Below are positions 47,804 to 57,850 of a stretch of 64,000 nucleotides of DNA, piece after piece; the first letter of the stretch is position 1, and each line of letters begins with the position of its first letter. Position numbers and translations under genes: made by a program. This DNA is from Metellina segmentata (Eukaryota > Arthropoda > Arachnida > Araneae > Tetragnathidae). The notes under the pieces are model-generated. The model had not been told where the DNA came from. It was given only the letters and a program-made list of their open reading frames with translations, and ran no database searches. The stretch lies in assembly GCA_947359465.1 (NCBI GenBank), contig OX375872.1:3020395-3084394 (forward strand). The letters run 5' to 3'.

Positions 47804-49110
47804 CTGCCGTTGTTCTTCGTCTTTCGTCCAAGAGGAATTAAAGTCTTTAAATAATTTTACTTCTCTCTCAGCAGTATCATTAACAACCTTTAAACCGTTT
47901 ACTATTTTTTTAGCTTTTAAATTATGTTGATTCTCACACCATACATCGGGATCAGAAAAAAAAAATCTGTATCGATTTCAAATCTCTTAAAAAAATTTAG
48001 AATTCAAGCAGAAGCACAAAATAATTAATTTCTTTGTCCAATAATTGAACAACTTGTGGGAGATTGAGTTTTGGTTTTACATCCCTATCATCACAATCAT
48101 CTTAATCATCATTTTCTACTTCGGACCTTAATTTTTCAACCATGCTTGTTTTGGCATTTTTTCCCAAAGTTTCATCCAAAAATGAAAATGCAACTTGCTT
48201 TGAGTTTAGATCCCACAGATGGTTTATTATTTTACACAGGGCCTTGTCTGCAACCTCTTTATCAATTTTCCTGTATCTAACTAAAGATTTTAATATTTGT
48301 AGGTCTAGGTTGGGGGCCAAAGTGGGTTTGTGGGCATTGAACCATGCTTTTACATAAATATTGATTGTAAATAAACAAATATATGCAATACCTTTTCTCT
48401 CTAAATCAGTTAACGAAAATTGATCACTGAAAACCTGCATTTTAAGAGAATAAGTGGCAATTGCCATCCATCTGGCGTGATGAATAGCACCAGGTACTAT
48501 AAAAGTAATGTCTTTTGAGGAAGACGCCCTAAATGAATTAAGCAAAGTTCGATGAATACTTTATAATCATCCCTGGGCTGTCGGTTTTTTAATTGTTCAA
48601 AAAGAAAACTTGAAATTTGGTCTGGATAACTTATTTTATTTCTAATATTTTCATCTTCTATATCTGTTTGTATTTCTTCTTGTCTAGCTTAGACCACCCA
48701 GTCTGGAATTTTCAAAAAATATCTGGCTGAGGACCAGTGGATGTGCCCATTTTGCAATTAAAAACTGCTTTGTAAGCAACTTCTAAAACATGGCGGCGAC
48801 ATGCTAAATTCAGAAAGTTTTTCTCTAATAACCGCTCTAGCAAAACTCAGGTTTCCCTAAGGCGACCAGTATTTACTGCCGCTGTATCAAAACACAATGC
48901 CTGGATTTTCCCAACTGTCCCCCCCCCCAATGCTCAACTGTTGATAATATAGCTTTTGCCTGAGTTATCCTCGTACTATTTTCCAGGATTGGAACAACTA
49001 TCAACTGTTCTTCATCGCCACATGTAATCAAAATCGCTATCCTCTCCACATTTTCTTCATTCAACAAATCTGGAAGCAATTTCCCATCCCAGTGCACAAC
49101 ACCTCCCTAT
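47723..49110 (-). pseudogene. Transposase-like gene of element A, broken
   Basis: Fragments in order on the minus strand: HWDGKLLPDLLNEENVERIA (frame 48873-49097); by frame change CFDTAAVNTG and LACRRHVLEVAYKAVFNC (about 48770-48870); a 147-residue frame 48102-48545 with PGAIHHARWMAIATYSLKM; and the end VVNDTAEREVKL with EEQRQFLLQ to the stop at 47723. The FD-T-x-NTG segment followed by a C-x2-H motif resembles the RNase H-like core of hAT-type transposases, but I am not sure of that assignment. Several stops and frameshifts make it inactive. It is paralogous to the gene in element B. Confidence 0.65.
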
Positions 49111-49261
49111 AAATCGGAATTTCTAAATCTATTTTTGATGAGATCAGTTGCGGAGTCGTACGACACTTCTGCCTAGAATTAAATTCTGTGGGTCATGACC
49201 TAATGTCTGAAAAATGCTAAATACCACTCATAAGATGTATCTTCTTAGATATATCTCATAA

Positions 49262-49840
49262 GATGTACTTTAACAAGTTGTATCTGAATGTAGGCACATT
49301 TTTCAAAACTCTTTAATAGCTACAATATCTAAGACTTTACCACCTTAATTTGTAATTACCACCTAATTTGTATATTTAAATAATAATAATGTAATGATGT
49401 ATAATTCAACAATATAATTAGTAAATACATTTGAACGCTATTTGTTGTCATTTTTACTCCTTGCTTCCTCTTCTTTACCCCTAATTCCTTCATTTTGAAT
49501 TTGAATGTTGTTGGATTTACTTTTGAAACTAACAAAAGTCTTTTAATGTACAAAATGAAAAATACAAAAGCAAAGTCTGGAAAGCAGATGTAATTGAATA
49601 TTGTAATAATTTTAGGGCTTTGCATAAAAATTCACTTTTGAGGATATCCACTACGATCTTACATGAAAAATGCTAAATACCATTCTAGAAGTTTTAGCAA
49701 AAAAAGAGGATGAGATCAAACTTCAAGTCAATAAAATGTCCTATGAAATAAGACAAGAACCAGGTTTCTAGGACGAATAGTTTCAATTTTAAAGCGTAAG
49801 AACTACGATTTTTTTACGATTGTTTCTAAAAATCGCTGTT
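49262..49840. repeat. Right arm of the long inverted repeat in transposon A
   Basis: An inverted copy of 47221-47803, lying upstream of the gene. It carries a reversed copy of the gene's own last codons, so it arose by duplication of the 3' region and not as ordinary terminal repeats. Confidence 0.85.
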
Positions 49841-49843
49841 TTT

Positions 49844-49847
49844 GCTA

Positions 49848-49923
<76 letters not shown>
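49844..49923. repeat. (TA)n microsatellite
   Basis: About 80 bp of nearly pure TA with one ACA interruption, between elements A and B. Confidence 0.97.
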
Positions 49924-49927
<4 letters not shown>

Positions 49928-50244
49928 ATTATATTATCCATATTAAGGTGTCCCTTATATGGTCGAAAAAAAAAATTTGCAGTTATCAAAACGCAAACCC
50001 TCTAATTTTTTTTAATATACTAAGCCTTACTTAAATATAAAATTTTAACTTCCTACGTTAATGTTAACCCGTGCCGACTAGGCCCCAAAGTTTATGGAAA
50101 TAGACATTTTTGAACACATCTTAATATGTAGCTAGGTCATCGCAACTATGCATATATCTTAGGTAAATATTGATTAAAAGACAAATTTAAGTAATGTCTT
50201 TAATTATTATAAAATAAAGTTACACATAATTATTCAGGATACTT

Positions 50245-51640
50245 TTATTTTAAGGTCTCATTTTTACAGTCTGGATACATCTTAATATGTTCTTGCACAC
50301 AGCGTAATAAGAACTGTTTCTGTTCTTCCTCTGCGGTATTTAAACCATGGAAGGCTTGCATTGGCTTAACAGCTCTTTCAGCTGTGTCATTTACTGCTTT
50401 TAAGTTAAAAATCTTTTTTTTAGCTTCCACAAAGGCTGCATTTTGTTCCCACGAAGATACGTTTTCTTGGAGGAAGCTGCTGTCAACTTTTAATCACGAA
50501 AACAAATTTTTGCTCTTGATGGATACGAAATCACTCATTGATTTCCCTAAAAGAATAAGAGAAATTGGTATCACAAGAAAATTAACATAATTTAAAATAA
50601 CATATCAAACAAAACTCTCATCGTATAAAGATACATACATATCTTCCTTCAATGGAACAAACGTATATACTTTCATGTATAATATACTGTCATATTAACT
50701 TTCTATTAGTAAGTTCGTTACAATATTCGCCTTGGTTTGTTTATAAACTATAGCATCAAAGAATGATAGTACGGCTATTTTCTCTGATAAATACCACTGG
50801 TGTTGACTGAACTTGCTCAGGGCAGCATTAAAAATCAATTTGTCAACTGTTTGATACTCTCTTAACGTCGTTAAAAAACGCAAATCTTGATTCGGCGCCT
50901 TCGTCGACAAACTGCATCCAAGCCAGGGCATCACATAAACTGCCACTATGAATAAACAAACATCTTGCAACGCTCGTTTGTCCTCAAAGCTTATTTTGAA
51001 CTGATACTGCAGCAAACATATTTTCAAAGAGTAAATAGCTTTTTCCATCCATCGCGTGCTGGATGCAATTCGCCAGGAGGTCTGATTTTAATTTTACTAT
51101 CGTTATCTCCTCTCAAGAAAATAACAGATAGTTCGATCAGTTCCCGATAATCGTCATGTATAATGGATTTTGGCAGTTCATAGTTAAAAAACGTCACCAA
51201 TCCGTTAATGGTCGCGTCAAAAAGATGCTGTTTGGTAAACTCTGTGCATGTTTCGATAGCTTGAGGATTAATGTTTTTCTAGTTGTCTCTGAACTTTTTG
51301 ATCAATGATGTAATACCGGGACTGCTTGCGACTTGGATCTTTGATTCAAATACACTTTTCAGAACCTGTTCATAAAACATGATGACGGCAAGCAAAGAGT
51401 AACAATTCTCTTCCACAATTTTGTTCTAAAAGCTCACAAGCACATTATTTGTACTTTATAATTGAGGTTCCATTCTTTAAGTGCGTTTGAAACTACTTTA
51501 TCTTCATCTTTGCCGGAAGAGCTGTCCAGTTTTGGTACTGCAAGAAGTTGCTCCTTCTCTCCAAATGAAATAGGGATCGACATGTGTTCTTCTTTAGAAC
51601 TTAACACATCCAGGCCTGGTAACAATTTTCAATCGTAATA
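50245..51640 (-). pseudogene. Transposase-like gene of element B, broken
   Basis: The pieces align with element A in the same order: LLAVPKLDSSSGKDEDK and the end KVQIMCL (frame 51434-51625); RWMEKAIYSLKICLLQYQFK across 50695-51060; and VNDTAERAVKP with EEEQKQFLLRCVQEH to the stop at 50245. The pairs QLIVVPILENS/QLLAVPKLDSS and NDTAERE/NDTAERA support descent from one gene. Frames shift between the pieces, so no full protein is encoded. Confidence 0.65.
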
Positions 51641-51885
51641 AACGGTAGCTACTTCGTGCACGTTATTCTGAAAATCGGATTTTATGGATTTCGCTCTAAC
51701 CTTTCTCAATGACTCACCTCACCAACCAAGAAAATGCTTTTTTTTACTGCTTCTCAGTTCCATTGACATCTTCGAAATATAAAACAATGCGCGTTAATTA
51801 CCCGACAAACCGAAAGCAAAGCCCGGTTTTTCAAGAGTCAAACTAGAAACGCCGCGCGAAGAGATGCAAGTCCAACGTCTCGAAT

Positions 51886-52200
51886 TCCTCTAACAGTATA
51901 GTGGTAAAGGTGTTAGCCTCTAGATCGGAAGGTTCCTGGTTCGAATCCGGGTCCGGGTATGCATGTTTGTAAACGTATGGTGTAGAGGTGGCTGGTGCAA
52001 CTTAAATCTGTCGTGGCCGAAAGTCCTCACGTTGGGTTGGCGTGGAAGTTTGGAGAGTGGGGTGCCAGCTCAGGTGTTGCTTCGTCATCTGATCATGGTT
52101 CAAAATTAAGAGGTGTTGTCCTCGAATCTTTCCCTTAAGGGATTGATCCCGGTCGTCAATAGCCCTTTGTATTGCTCTCGTACGATTTTAATTACAAATT
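51886..52200 (+). mobile_element. tRNA-derived SINE with a satellite-like tail
   Basis: The head at 51886-51959 has an A-box-like TATAGTGGTAAAGG and a perfect B box GGTTCGAATCC (51938-51948). The acceptor arms do not pair, so it is not a functional tRNA. A body of about 150 bp follows, then at about 52112-52205 a block matching the satellite monomer (GTCCTCGAATCTTTCCCTTA, GTCGTCAATAGCCC, CGTACGA). Confidence 0.7.
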
Positions 52201-52475
52201 ACCAATCACCGCTCCAACAGGAATTCACAACTTATAGCAACGTTGCGTATTTAAGTTTTACTAAGAAGCGTATCAACTGTACCAGTCAGTCATGTGATCG
52301 GTTATTTCAACTAAATTCTGGTGGTAGTAGTTTAATTACAAATTACCAATCACCGCTCCAACAGGAATTCACAACTTATAGCAACGTTGCGTATTTAAGT
52401 TTTACTAAGAAGCGTATCAACTGTACCAGTCAGTCATGTGATCGGTTATTTCAACTAAATTCTGGTGGTAGTATG
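52187..52475 (+). repeat. 143 bp tandem duplication
   Basis: Two adjacent, essentially identical copies starting TTAATTACAAATTACCAATC at about 52187 and 52330 and ending TTCTGGTGGTAGTA. The 121-residue open frame crossing them merely reflects a period that is not a multiple of three. No function seen. Confidence 0.93.
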
Positions 52476-52734
52476 TAGTGTATGACGCATTTGACTTCTG
52501 GAACCTGTCTGCTAGGAAAACCCGCCTTTAATTGACCGAGCAAGCACGGCGCACGCGCGGCACCTGCGACACTACTTGTACAAACATGTTTCCATGCAAG
52601 TCGGCACGGGTTGCAGTGCTCCAAATAAGATAAAAATTTATTTTCGAGTAATTTAGGGTCAAATGAACAAAACTAGAACCTATGCGTTAGAAACTAAAAA
52701 GTCTGAAAAATACGGGACACCCTAATATATATAC

Positions 52735-52865
52735 ATACATATAATGAGTTTTTCACAAATTAATCCTTTGTTCCTACAGAAACTATTCATAACTTAATTT
52801 TAATAAATGTTTTACTTGTGTAATATACATAGCCGTCAGGGTGGGTTGGGGGTTCGACCCTTACC
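52735..52865 (+). repeat. Dispersed repeat next to TA run, copy 1
   Basis: Matches 57691-57850: ATAATGAGTTT, ACAAATTAATCC, AACTATTC, AACTTAATTT and a GTTGGGGGTTC block occur in the same order. Both copies follow a TA-rich stretch. Family unknown. Confidence 0.65.
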
Positions 52866-52911
52866 CCATTAAGTTGAGAAAAATTTTGCTAATATACATA
52901 AATATATATAT

Positions 52912-53445
52912 TGTACCGTCATGTAAGAATCTGACGGACAGCTGGTTTAAAATTAAACTATTTATTTACATAAATTAAATATTTACAAGAAAATTTAAAA
53001 AGATAATTAAGGGCACAGCCATCGACAACCGAATCCTGCCTGAAGCCAAAGTAACAAATGGCAAAACAGAGACGTCTATCTCTCGTCGAATCTCGAGTCC
53101 GAATCCTCCTAAAATCCACGTTCGCTTCGCTTCCACAGAACCGCCGCTGACAACGAGAGGGGGGTGAATTCGAGCCCTCTAGATATGTTTATGACCTCTC
53201 CAGAACAGAAACACCCCCACACAGATGCGAAAACCGTCTGTCATGCCGACTTGAGTCCCCCACAGCAAAACTTGATCCCAGACATGGGATTAGGGAACCG
53301 ACGGAAACTCCAGCTGTGTATGGATCAAAAGGAACGCCGGGCCGCCGATGAGCCGCACGTGCAAAGTCTGAAATTGTTTTTGCATTTCGAAACATTCCAG
53401 CGTCCACGTGTTAGGGAAAAGGGTCGGCTAGTACCATATGGTACA
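52912..53445 (-). repeat. LTR (534 bp) of an LTR retrotransposon, minus orientation
   Basis: Read on the minus strand it starts TGTACCATATGGTAC (53445) and ends GACGGTACA (52912), with an AATAAA signal near the end. A G-rich polypurine-like tract AGTAGTGGGGGCGGT directly precedes it at 53446-53460, so this should be the 3' LTR of a minus-strand element whose interior lies to the right. No direct target repeat flanks it (TATAT against ACCGC). The 144-residue frame 53164-53598 crosses the border and is not a credible gene. Confidence 0.65.
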
Positions 53446-53460
53446 ACCGCCCCCACTACT

Positions 53461-54214
53461 GAAAAAACTTTTCCCAAAGGTGAAAAGTTTTCAACGTACG
53501 TATCCACAGAAGCACGGATAATCACCCACTGGCAATTCAGAATAACAGATCACTTACCACCACCATATCCTGAAACCGTGACTCAAGAATATGTGTAAGG
53601 CAAGTTAAATCCAATCAATTTAAAATTCATATACCGGAGTAACTTTCTACTCCCTTACAGTATGGTCACTCAAGGCTCAAATACCAAATTAAAATAAAAA
53701 CAAAATAAACACCAAACTTTAAGACTTATACCAAATTCGTTAAAACTAAAACCAAATCACATTAACCACATCACATATAAGAATTTCGTTAAGCGAAACC
53801 CAAAATTTCAATACACAATACGAACTATACAAATTCCATTAACCAGACAAAAATACAACAAAGCATATTTCTAAATTCAATATTTTCGCTAAGCGAACCC
53901 AGAATAAACAAACCACACGAACTATAATAATACTTTCATTAAACAAACCAAAATACACCAAAACATATATAAAATATCTTGTTAAGCGAAAACCAAATTC
54001 CTAAGTTTCACTCAACACACGTCATGAGTTGCAATTTTAAGACTACAAATCTTTGACAGTGGTTTAGAATGACAGAGTGAAAACATCCTAAACACAAAAT
54101 TAATTTCCGCTCTACACAAAGCATAATTTAAATTTGCACGTAGCCTTCAGCGAAAAGTACTCGAGTGAAGAACATAGATACAAGAAATCAATTCCACCAT
54201 ACGCAAAACATAGA
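53461..54214 (-). other. Possible 3' interior of the minus-strand LTR element
   Basis: AT-rich, non-coding. GCTAAGCGAA/GTTAAGCGAA recurs near 53789, 53890 and 53975. I see no polymerase or gag motif, so any element is heavily truncated. Confidence 0.4.
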
Positions 54215-54216
54215 TT

Positions 54217-55500
54217 GGGACTACCATGTTCAAATTCACTTTTAGTACCAGTGTGGGTGAGTATTTACACTGACAAATAGATTTCTGGGATATGACATGA
54301 CAATGTATTTACAATAATAACCAATTCTAGGGTATATGATAATTGAGTATTTACACGATGCATAACAGTTTATCCGAAGACCCTTTTTACGTATTGCTGA
54401 ACCATACAATTAAGGTTCTGAGGGAGCAGTGAGAAAGGAGATCTCTTGGGACTACCATGTTCTAAATTTACTTTTAGGAACAGTGTGGGTGAGTATTTAC
54501 ACTGACAAATAGATTTCTGGGATAATATATGACTGAATGTATTTACAATAATGACAAATTCTGAGGTATATGATATTTGAGTATTTACACGATGCATAAC
54601 AGTTTATCCGAAGACCCTTTTTACGTATTGCTGAACGATACAGCTAAGGTTCTGAGGGAGCAGCGAGAAAGGAGATCTATTGGGACTACCATGTTCTAAA
54701 TTCACTTTTAGTAACAGTGTGGGTGAGTATTTACACTGACAAATAGATTTTTGGGATATAACATGACAATGTATTTACAATAATAACCAATTCTGGGGTA
54801 TATGATAATTGAGTATTTACACGATGCATAACTGTTTATCCGAAGACTCTTTTTACGTATTGCTGAACCATACAGCTAAGGTTCTGAGGGAGCAATGAGA
54901 AAGGAGATCTCTTGGGACATCCATGTTCTAAATTCACTTGTATTAACAGTGTGGGTGAGTATTTACACTGACAAATAGATTTCTGGGATATGATATGACA
55001 ATGTATTTACAATAATAACAAATTCTGGGGTATATGATATTTGAGTATATTCTCGGTGCAAAACACTTTATCCGAAGACCCTTTTTACGTATTGCTGAAT
55101 GATACGGCTACAGTTCTGGGAGAGCAGCGAGAAAGGGGAACTCTGGGTACTACTATGTTCTAAATTCACTTTTAGGAACAGTGTGGGTGAGTATTTACAC
55201 TGACAAATAGATTTCTGGGATAATATGTGACTGAATGTATTTACAATAATAACAAATTCTGAGGTATATGATATTTGAGTATTTTTACGGTGCAAAACAG
55301 TTTATCCGAAGACCCTTTTTACGTATTGCTGAACGATATAGCTAAGGTTCTGAGGGAGCAGCGAGAAAGGGGATCTCTTGGGACTACTATGTTCTAAATT
55401 CACTTTTAGTAACAGTGTGGGTGAGTATTTACACTGGCAAATTGATTTCTGGGATATGAGATGACAATGTTATTACAATATTAACAAATTCTGAATATGA
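54217..55500. repeat. Tandem array of about 233 bp units
   Basis: GGGACTACCATGTTC-like starts lie at 54217, 54448, 54682, 54914, 55145 and 55380 (spacing 231-235 bp). Shared blocks are AGTGTGGGTGAGTATTTACA, GACAAATAGATTT and ATCCGAAGACCCTTTTTACG. A degenerate partial unit continues to about 55620. It lies directly downstream (minus sense) of the Helitron helicase remnant. Confidence 0.92.
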
Positions 55501-55630
55501 ACAAATTCATCGAGAAAGAGGATCTCTGGGGACTTTTAGGAAAAGTGCGGGTGATTATCTACACAGACAAATAGATTTCTGGAATATATGAATGAATGAA
55601 TTTACTATGATAACAAATTATGTGGTGTAT

Positions 55631-56058
55631 TCATTCACATAAAACCTCCCTGTACACACAGTTGTGTATTTGAGAACTCGCAGACACAACAGTAACAGAT
55701 TCGAAAGATCTCACTCTAGAAAGACCTACGTACAATTGGTCATGAGTAAAAACTGGTTTGCTCAAATCTAAACATCTTTGGTCAAAAGTTTGGCCCTGAG
55801 CTTTATTAATGGTCATTTAAAATGCTAACCTAATAGGAAATTGTTTACGCTTGAATTTAAAAGGCATATTACTATCAGATGGAATAAGAGGCCCTTCTAA
55901 GCCTAACCGAAGTATTTCTAGCGGTAATTCTCTGAATTCGTTCGTCAAAAGATTCCCTTGTCCGCTGCTCTTCTTCGCAAATTGTATTGGAATTGACGCA
56001 AAGTGCTCATTTTTCTATCAAAAACCTCTCACAATTACCGGGAAGATTGATCAAGCTT
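55631..56058 (-). pseudogene. Helitron PIF1-like helicase remnant (C-terminal part)
   Basis: The minus strand shows IPSDSNMPFKFKRKQFPIRL, a stop, then MTINKAQGQTF and VFTHDQLYVGLSRVRS. These are the last conserved helicase motifs (V and VI region) of PIF1-like helicases, of the type carried at the C-terminus of Helitron Rep/helicase proteins. In the intact family the two blocks are continuous, so at least one nonsense codon separates them here. Upstream sequence to about 56058 is only weakly readable and has further stops. No Rep domain is seen, and a (TA)n run and a mariner cut it off. Confidence 0.8.
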
Positions 56059-56181
56059 AAACTCGATGCGCTTCCAGTTGGTGAAAGGAGGGATAGCAAT
56101 ATTTATTTACATTCGTAAACGACAAACCCGTTGCCACAACCGGGAGAGAAATACAGGCCAATTTTGCGCCACGCATAAGCG

Positions 56182-56183
<2 letters not shown>

Positions 56184-56242
<59 letters not shown>
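56184..56242. repeat. (TA)n microsatellite
   Basis: About 58 bp of pure TA directly beside the terminal sequence of a mariner element. Confidence 0.97.
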
Positions 56243-56243
<1 letters not shown>

Positions 56244-56245
<2 letters not shown>

Positions 56246-57548
56246 GGTGGTCATAAGGAAACTTGGCCGATATATGGACACCTAGCGGCTGTTCCGTTCA
56301 ACCGATCGAGGTGAGATTTCAGATATAGTTATTCAGAGGTATGAGCTCGGGATTCTGTGAACGACAACAAAGTGGCACTCACGGTTACGGTTATAGGTAG
56401 AGAAACTCAAAATTTTCGAATGGCAACGCCAACTTTTTCTTGTCTCAAAATTCTCAGCTCATGCGAAAACTCTATAGAGGGTTGGAACAGTACGTGTATA
56501 TCAAAAAACGGACGCGTTATGCGCGCACAAAAAACAGCTCTGCGAACCTGCCAACAAAATCACTCTCGGTGCGCACGGAGGAAATTTGCATATGACAGAG
56601 GCTAGACACCAATTACTGATGACAACACAGATCGGACAAAGGAAAACTTATATTTTGATTACACATTTTACACATGGGTGCCATCACAGGCAATTACGCA
56701 TTGCATTCGGGAGACTGGAGAGTGAAGCCGAAAGTAACATAGCATGAGCAATGTTTGCAGTCTCACGTTTGATAGTCTTTCAAATCCGGCAAAGTTTGCG
56801 TATTACACATGTACACTCTTGATTTTAGATATCCCTAGAACCAGAAATCCATAGGAGTGAAGTCAGGGGATTTAGGAGGGCAAGAAAATGAAAAATGGCA
56901 TGAGATGACGCGGTCGCCAAAATGCTGTTCCAGAACCCTGCGAACAGACGTCGTTATATGTGTAGGTGCGAAGTCTTGCATCCAAACGATGTCATTCAGT
57001 GCATTTCGCTGCAGCAATTCTGGTATGACGTAGTTTTGCAGCATTTCTGTAGAGCGATAGTCTGTCCCAGAAGATGTCACAAAACCTGTTGGTGTCGCTC
57101 CCCCAAAGAAGTACGGGCCGAGAACAATTGCGTCTGCATGCCGCACCCTTCAGTAACTTTGGCGTCATATAAAGCTACTGGTGCCACTGCGTGCGGATTC
57201 GTGTCTGATCAGTGTACACAGTTTTTGGTGTTAATGTTACCAGTTAAGGTGAAATGCGCCTCGTCCGTCCATAATATGCGAAGAGGCCAGTCGTTATCGC
57301 CATCATATCGGATAAGGAATTAATTTGCAAAGTCGATACGTTTTTGATGGTCCCCGGCGTGCATGTACCGGCATGGAAACATGCGGAGTACAGAGCGCAG
57401 TTGCTTTAGGACCGTTGTTTTCGGCATATCCAATACTCTTGCAGTTTGCATATGCCCTGAAGTCATTGTGTGATGCACTTCCGTAACATCTTTCTCAGGA
57501 ACAGTTGGTCGTCCGGATCGCGGTCTATCACAGGTGCAGCCAGTTTGT
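56244..57548 (-). mobile_element. Mariner-like element, decayed, one end missing
   Basis: The end CAGGGTGGTCATAAGG lies beside the TA run and resembles the CAGGGTGGTC end of the intact element at 37284. The interior holds a transposase pseudogene. The opposite terminal repeat is absent, because an LTR fragment begins at about 57549. Confidence 0.75.
56830..57545 (-). pseudogene. Mariner-superfamily transposase pseudogene
   Basis: Minus-strand order: DRPRSGRPTVPEKDV (linker), a helix-turn-helix with DMPKTTVLKQLRSVL, WTDEAHFTLTGN (first Asp), WMQDFAPTHI (second Asp) and CPPKSPDFTPMDFWF (third Asp). The last two Asp are 41 residues apart as read, matching the DD41D spacing, though the glycine after the second Asp is Phe. 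Frameshifts and stops occur, for example before the TDEAHF segment. The N-terminal domain is missing. Confidence 0.8.
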
Positions 57549-57674
57549 GACTGGCTTCTGACAGTCTTGCCTTGCATTCCTACTACAATGCAACTGACTC
57601 CTACCAGTCTCGTTGCTCTTATAATGAGTTCTTTCCAGACTAGTAGACAACTACCGTTGTCTAGTATTCCTACA
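57549..57674 (-). mobile_element. LTR fragment of the satellite-resident gypsy family
   Basis: It matches the outer third of the 368 bp LTR (GACAGTCTTGCCTTGCATTC through GTCTAGTATTCCTACA) and keeps the intact CCTACA terminus that is damaged in the right LTRs of the satellite copies. It joins mariner sequence on one side and TA repeats on the other. Confidence 0.9.
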
Positions 57675-57690
57675 TATATATATATATATA

Positions 57691-57850
57691 TAATGAGTTT
57701 GTCATAAATTAATCCCTTGTTAACTACACAAACTATTCGTAACTTAATTTGAAATAATGTTTTTCTTGTGTAATAATAAATGTAATCGATGAAACAATGG
57801 TACATTAGTTCATATGCGTAACCACGTGGAGTTGGGGGTTCAACTCCCTA
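57691..57850 (+). repeat. Dispersed repeat next to TA run, copy 2
   Basis: The partner of 52735-52865, with a longer middle segment. It starts TAATGAGTTTGTC after TATATATATA. Confidence 0.6.

Larger units (their letters stand above)
47079..49943 (-). mobile_element. DNA transposon A, uncharacterised family
   Basis: The left end TTAGGGTGGTCAC (about 47082) resembles the ends of element B (TAAGGTGTCCC and TTAGGGTGTCCC). A subterminal TTAACCCGTGCC lies about 117 bp inside, as in B. The body holds a broken minus-strand gene. Inside the ends, a roughly 580 bp inverted duplication (47221-47803 and 49262-49840) flanks the gene. The right terminus is replaced by a (TA)n run and cannot be placed exactly. 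Superfamily unassigned. Confidence 0.6.
49941..52727 (-). mobile_element. DNA transposon B, same family as A
   Basis: The left end TTAAGGTGTCCCTTAT (about 49941) and right end GGGACACCCTAA (about 52716) are inverted matches of about 13 of 15 bases. Subterminal AACCCGTGCCGACT lies about 118 bp inside the left end, and its reverse complement AGTCGGCACGGGTT about 110 bp inside the right. A broken minus-strand gene lies within. A SINE, a satellite-like tail and a 143 bp duplication (51886-52475) sit between the gene and the right end. Target duplication unclear because of flanking TA repeats. Confidence 0.65.

Noticed and set aside
49789..50005. Ile/Tyr repeat reading frames
   Set aside because: Translations of the (TA)n microsatellite on both strands; the same applies at 56057-56314.
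51886..51959. Functional tRNA gene
   Set aside because: A and B boxes are present but the acceptor arms do not pair and the anticodon stem is poor, so it is a SINE head.
53164..53598. 144-residue open frame
   Set aside because: It crosses the LTR boundary, has an overlapping antisense frame and resembles no protein I know.
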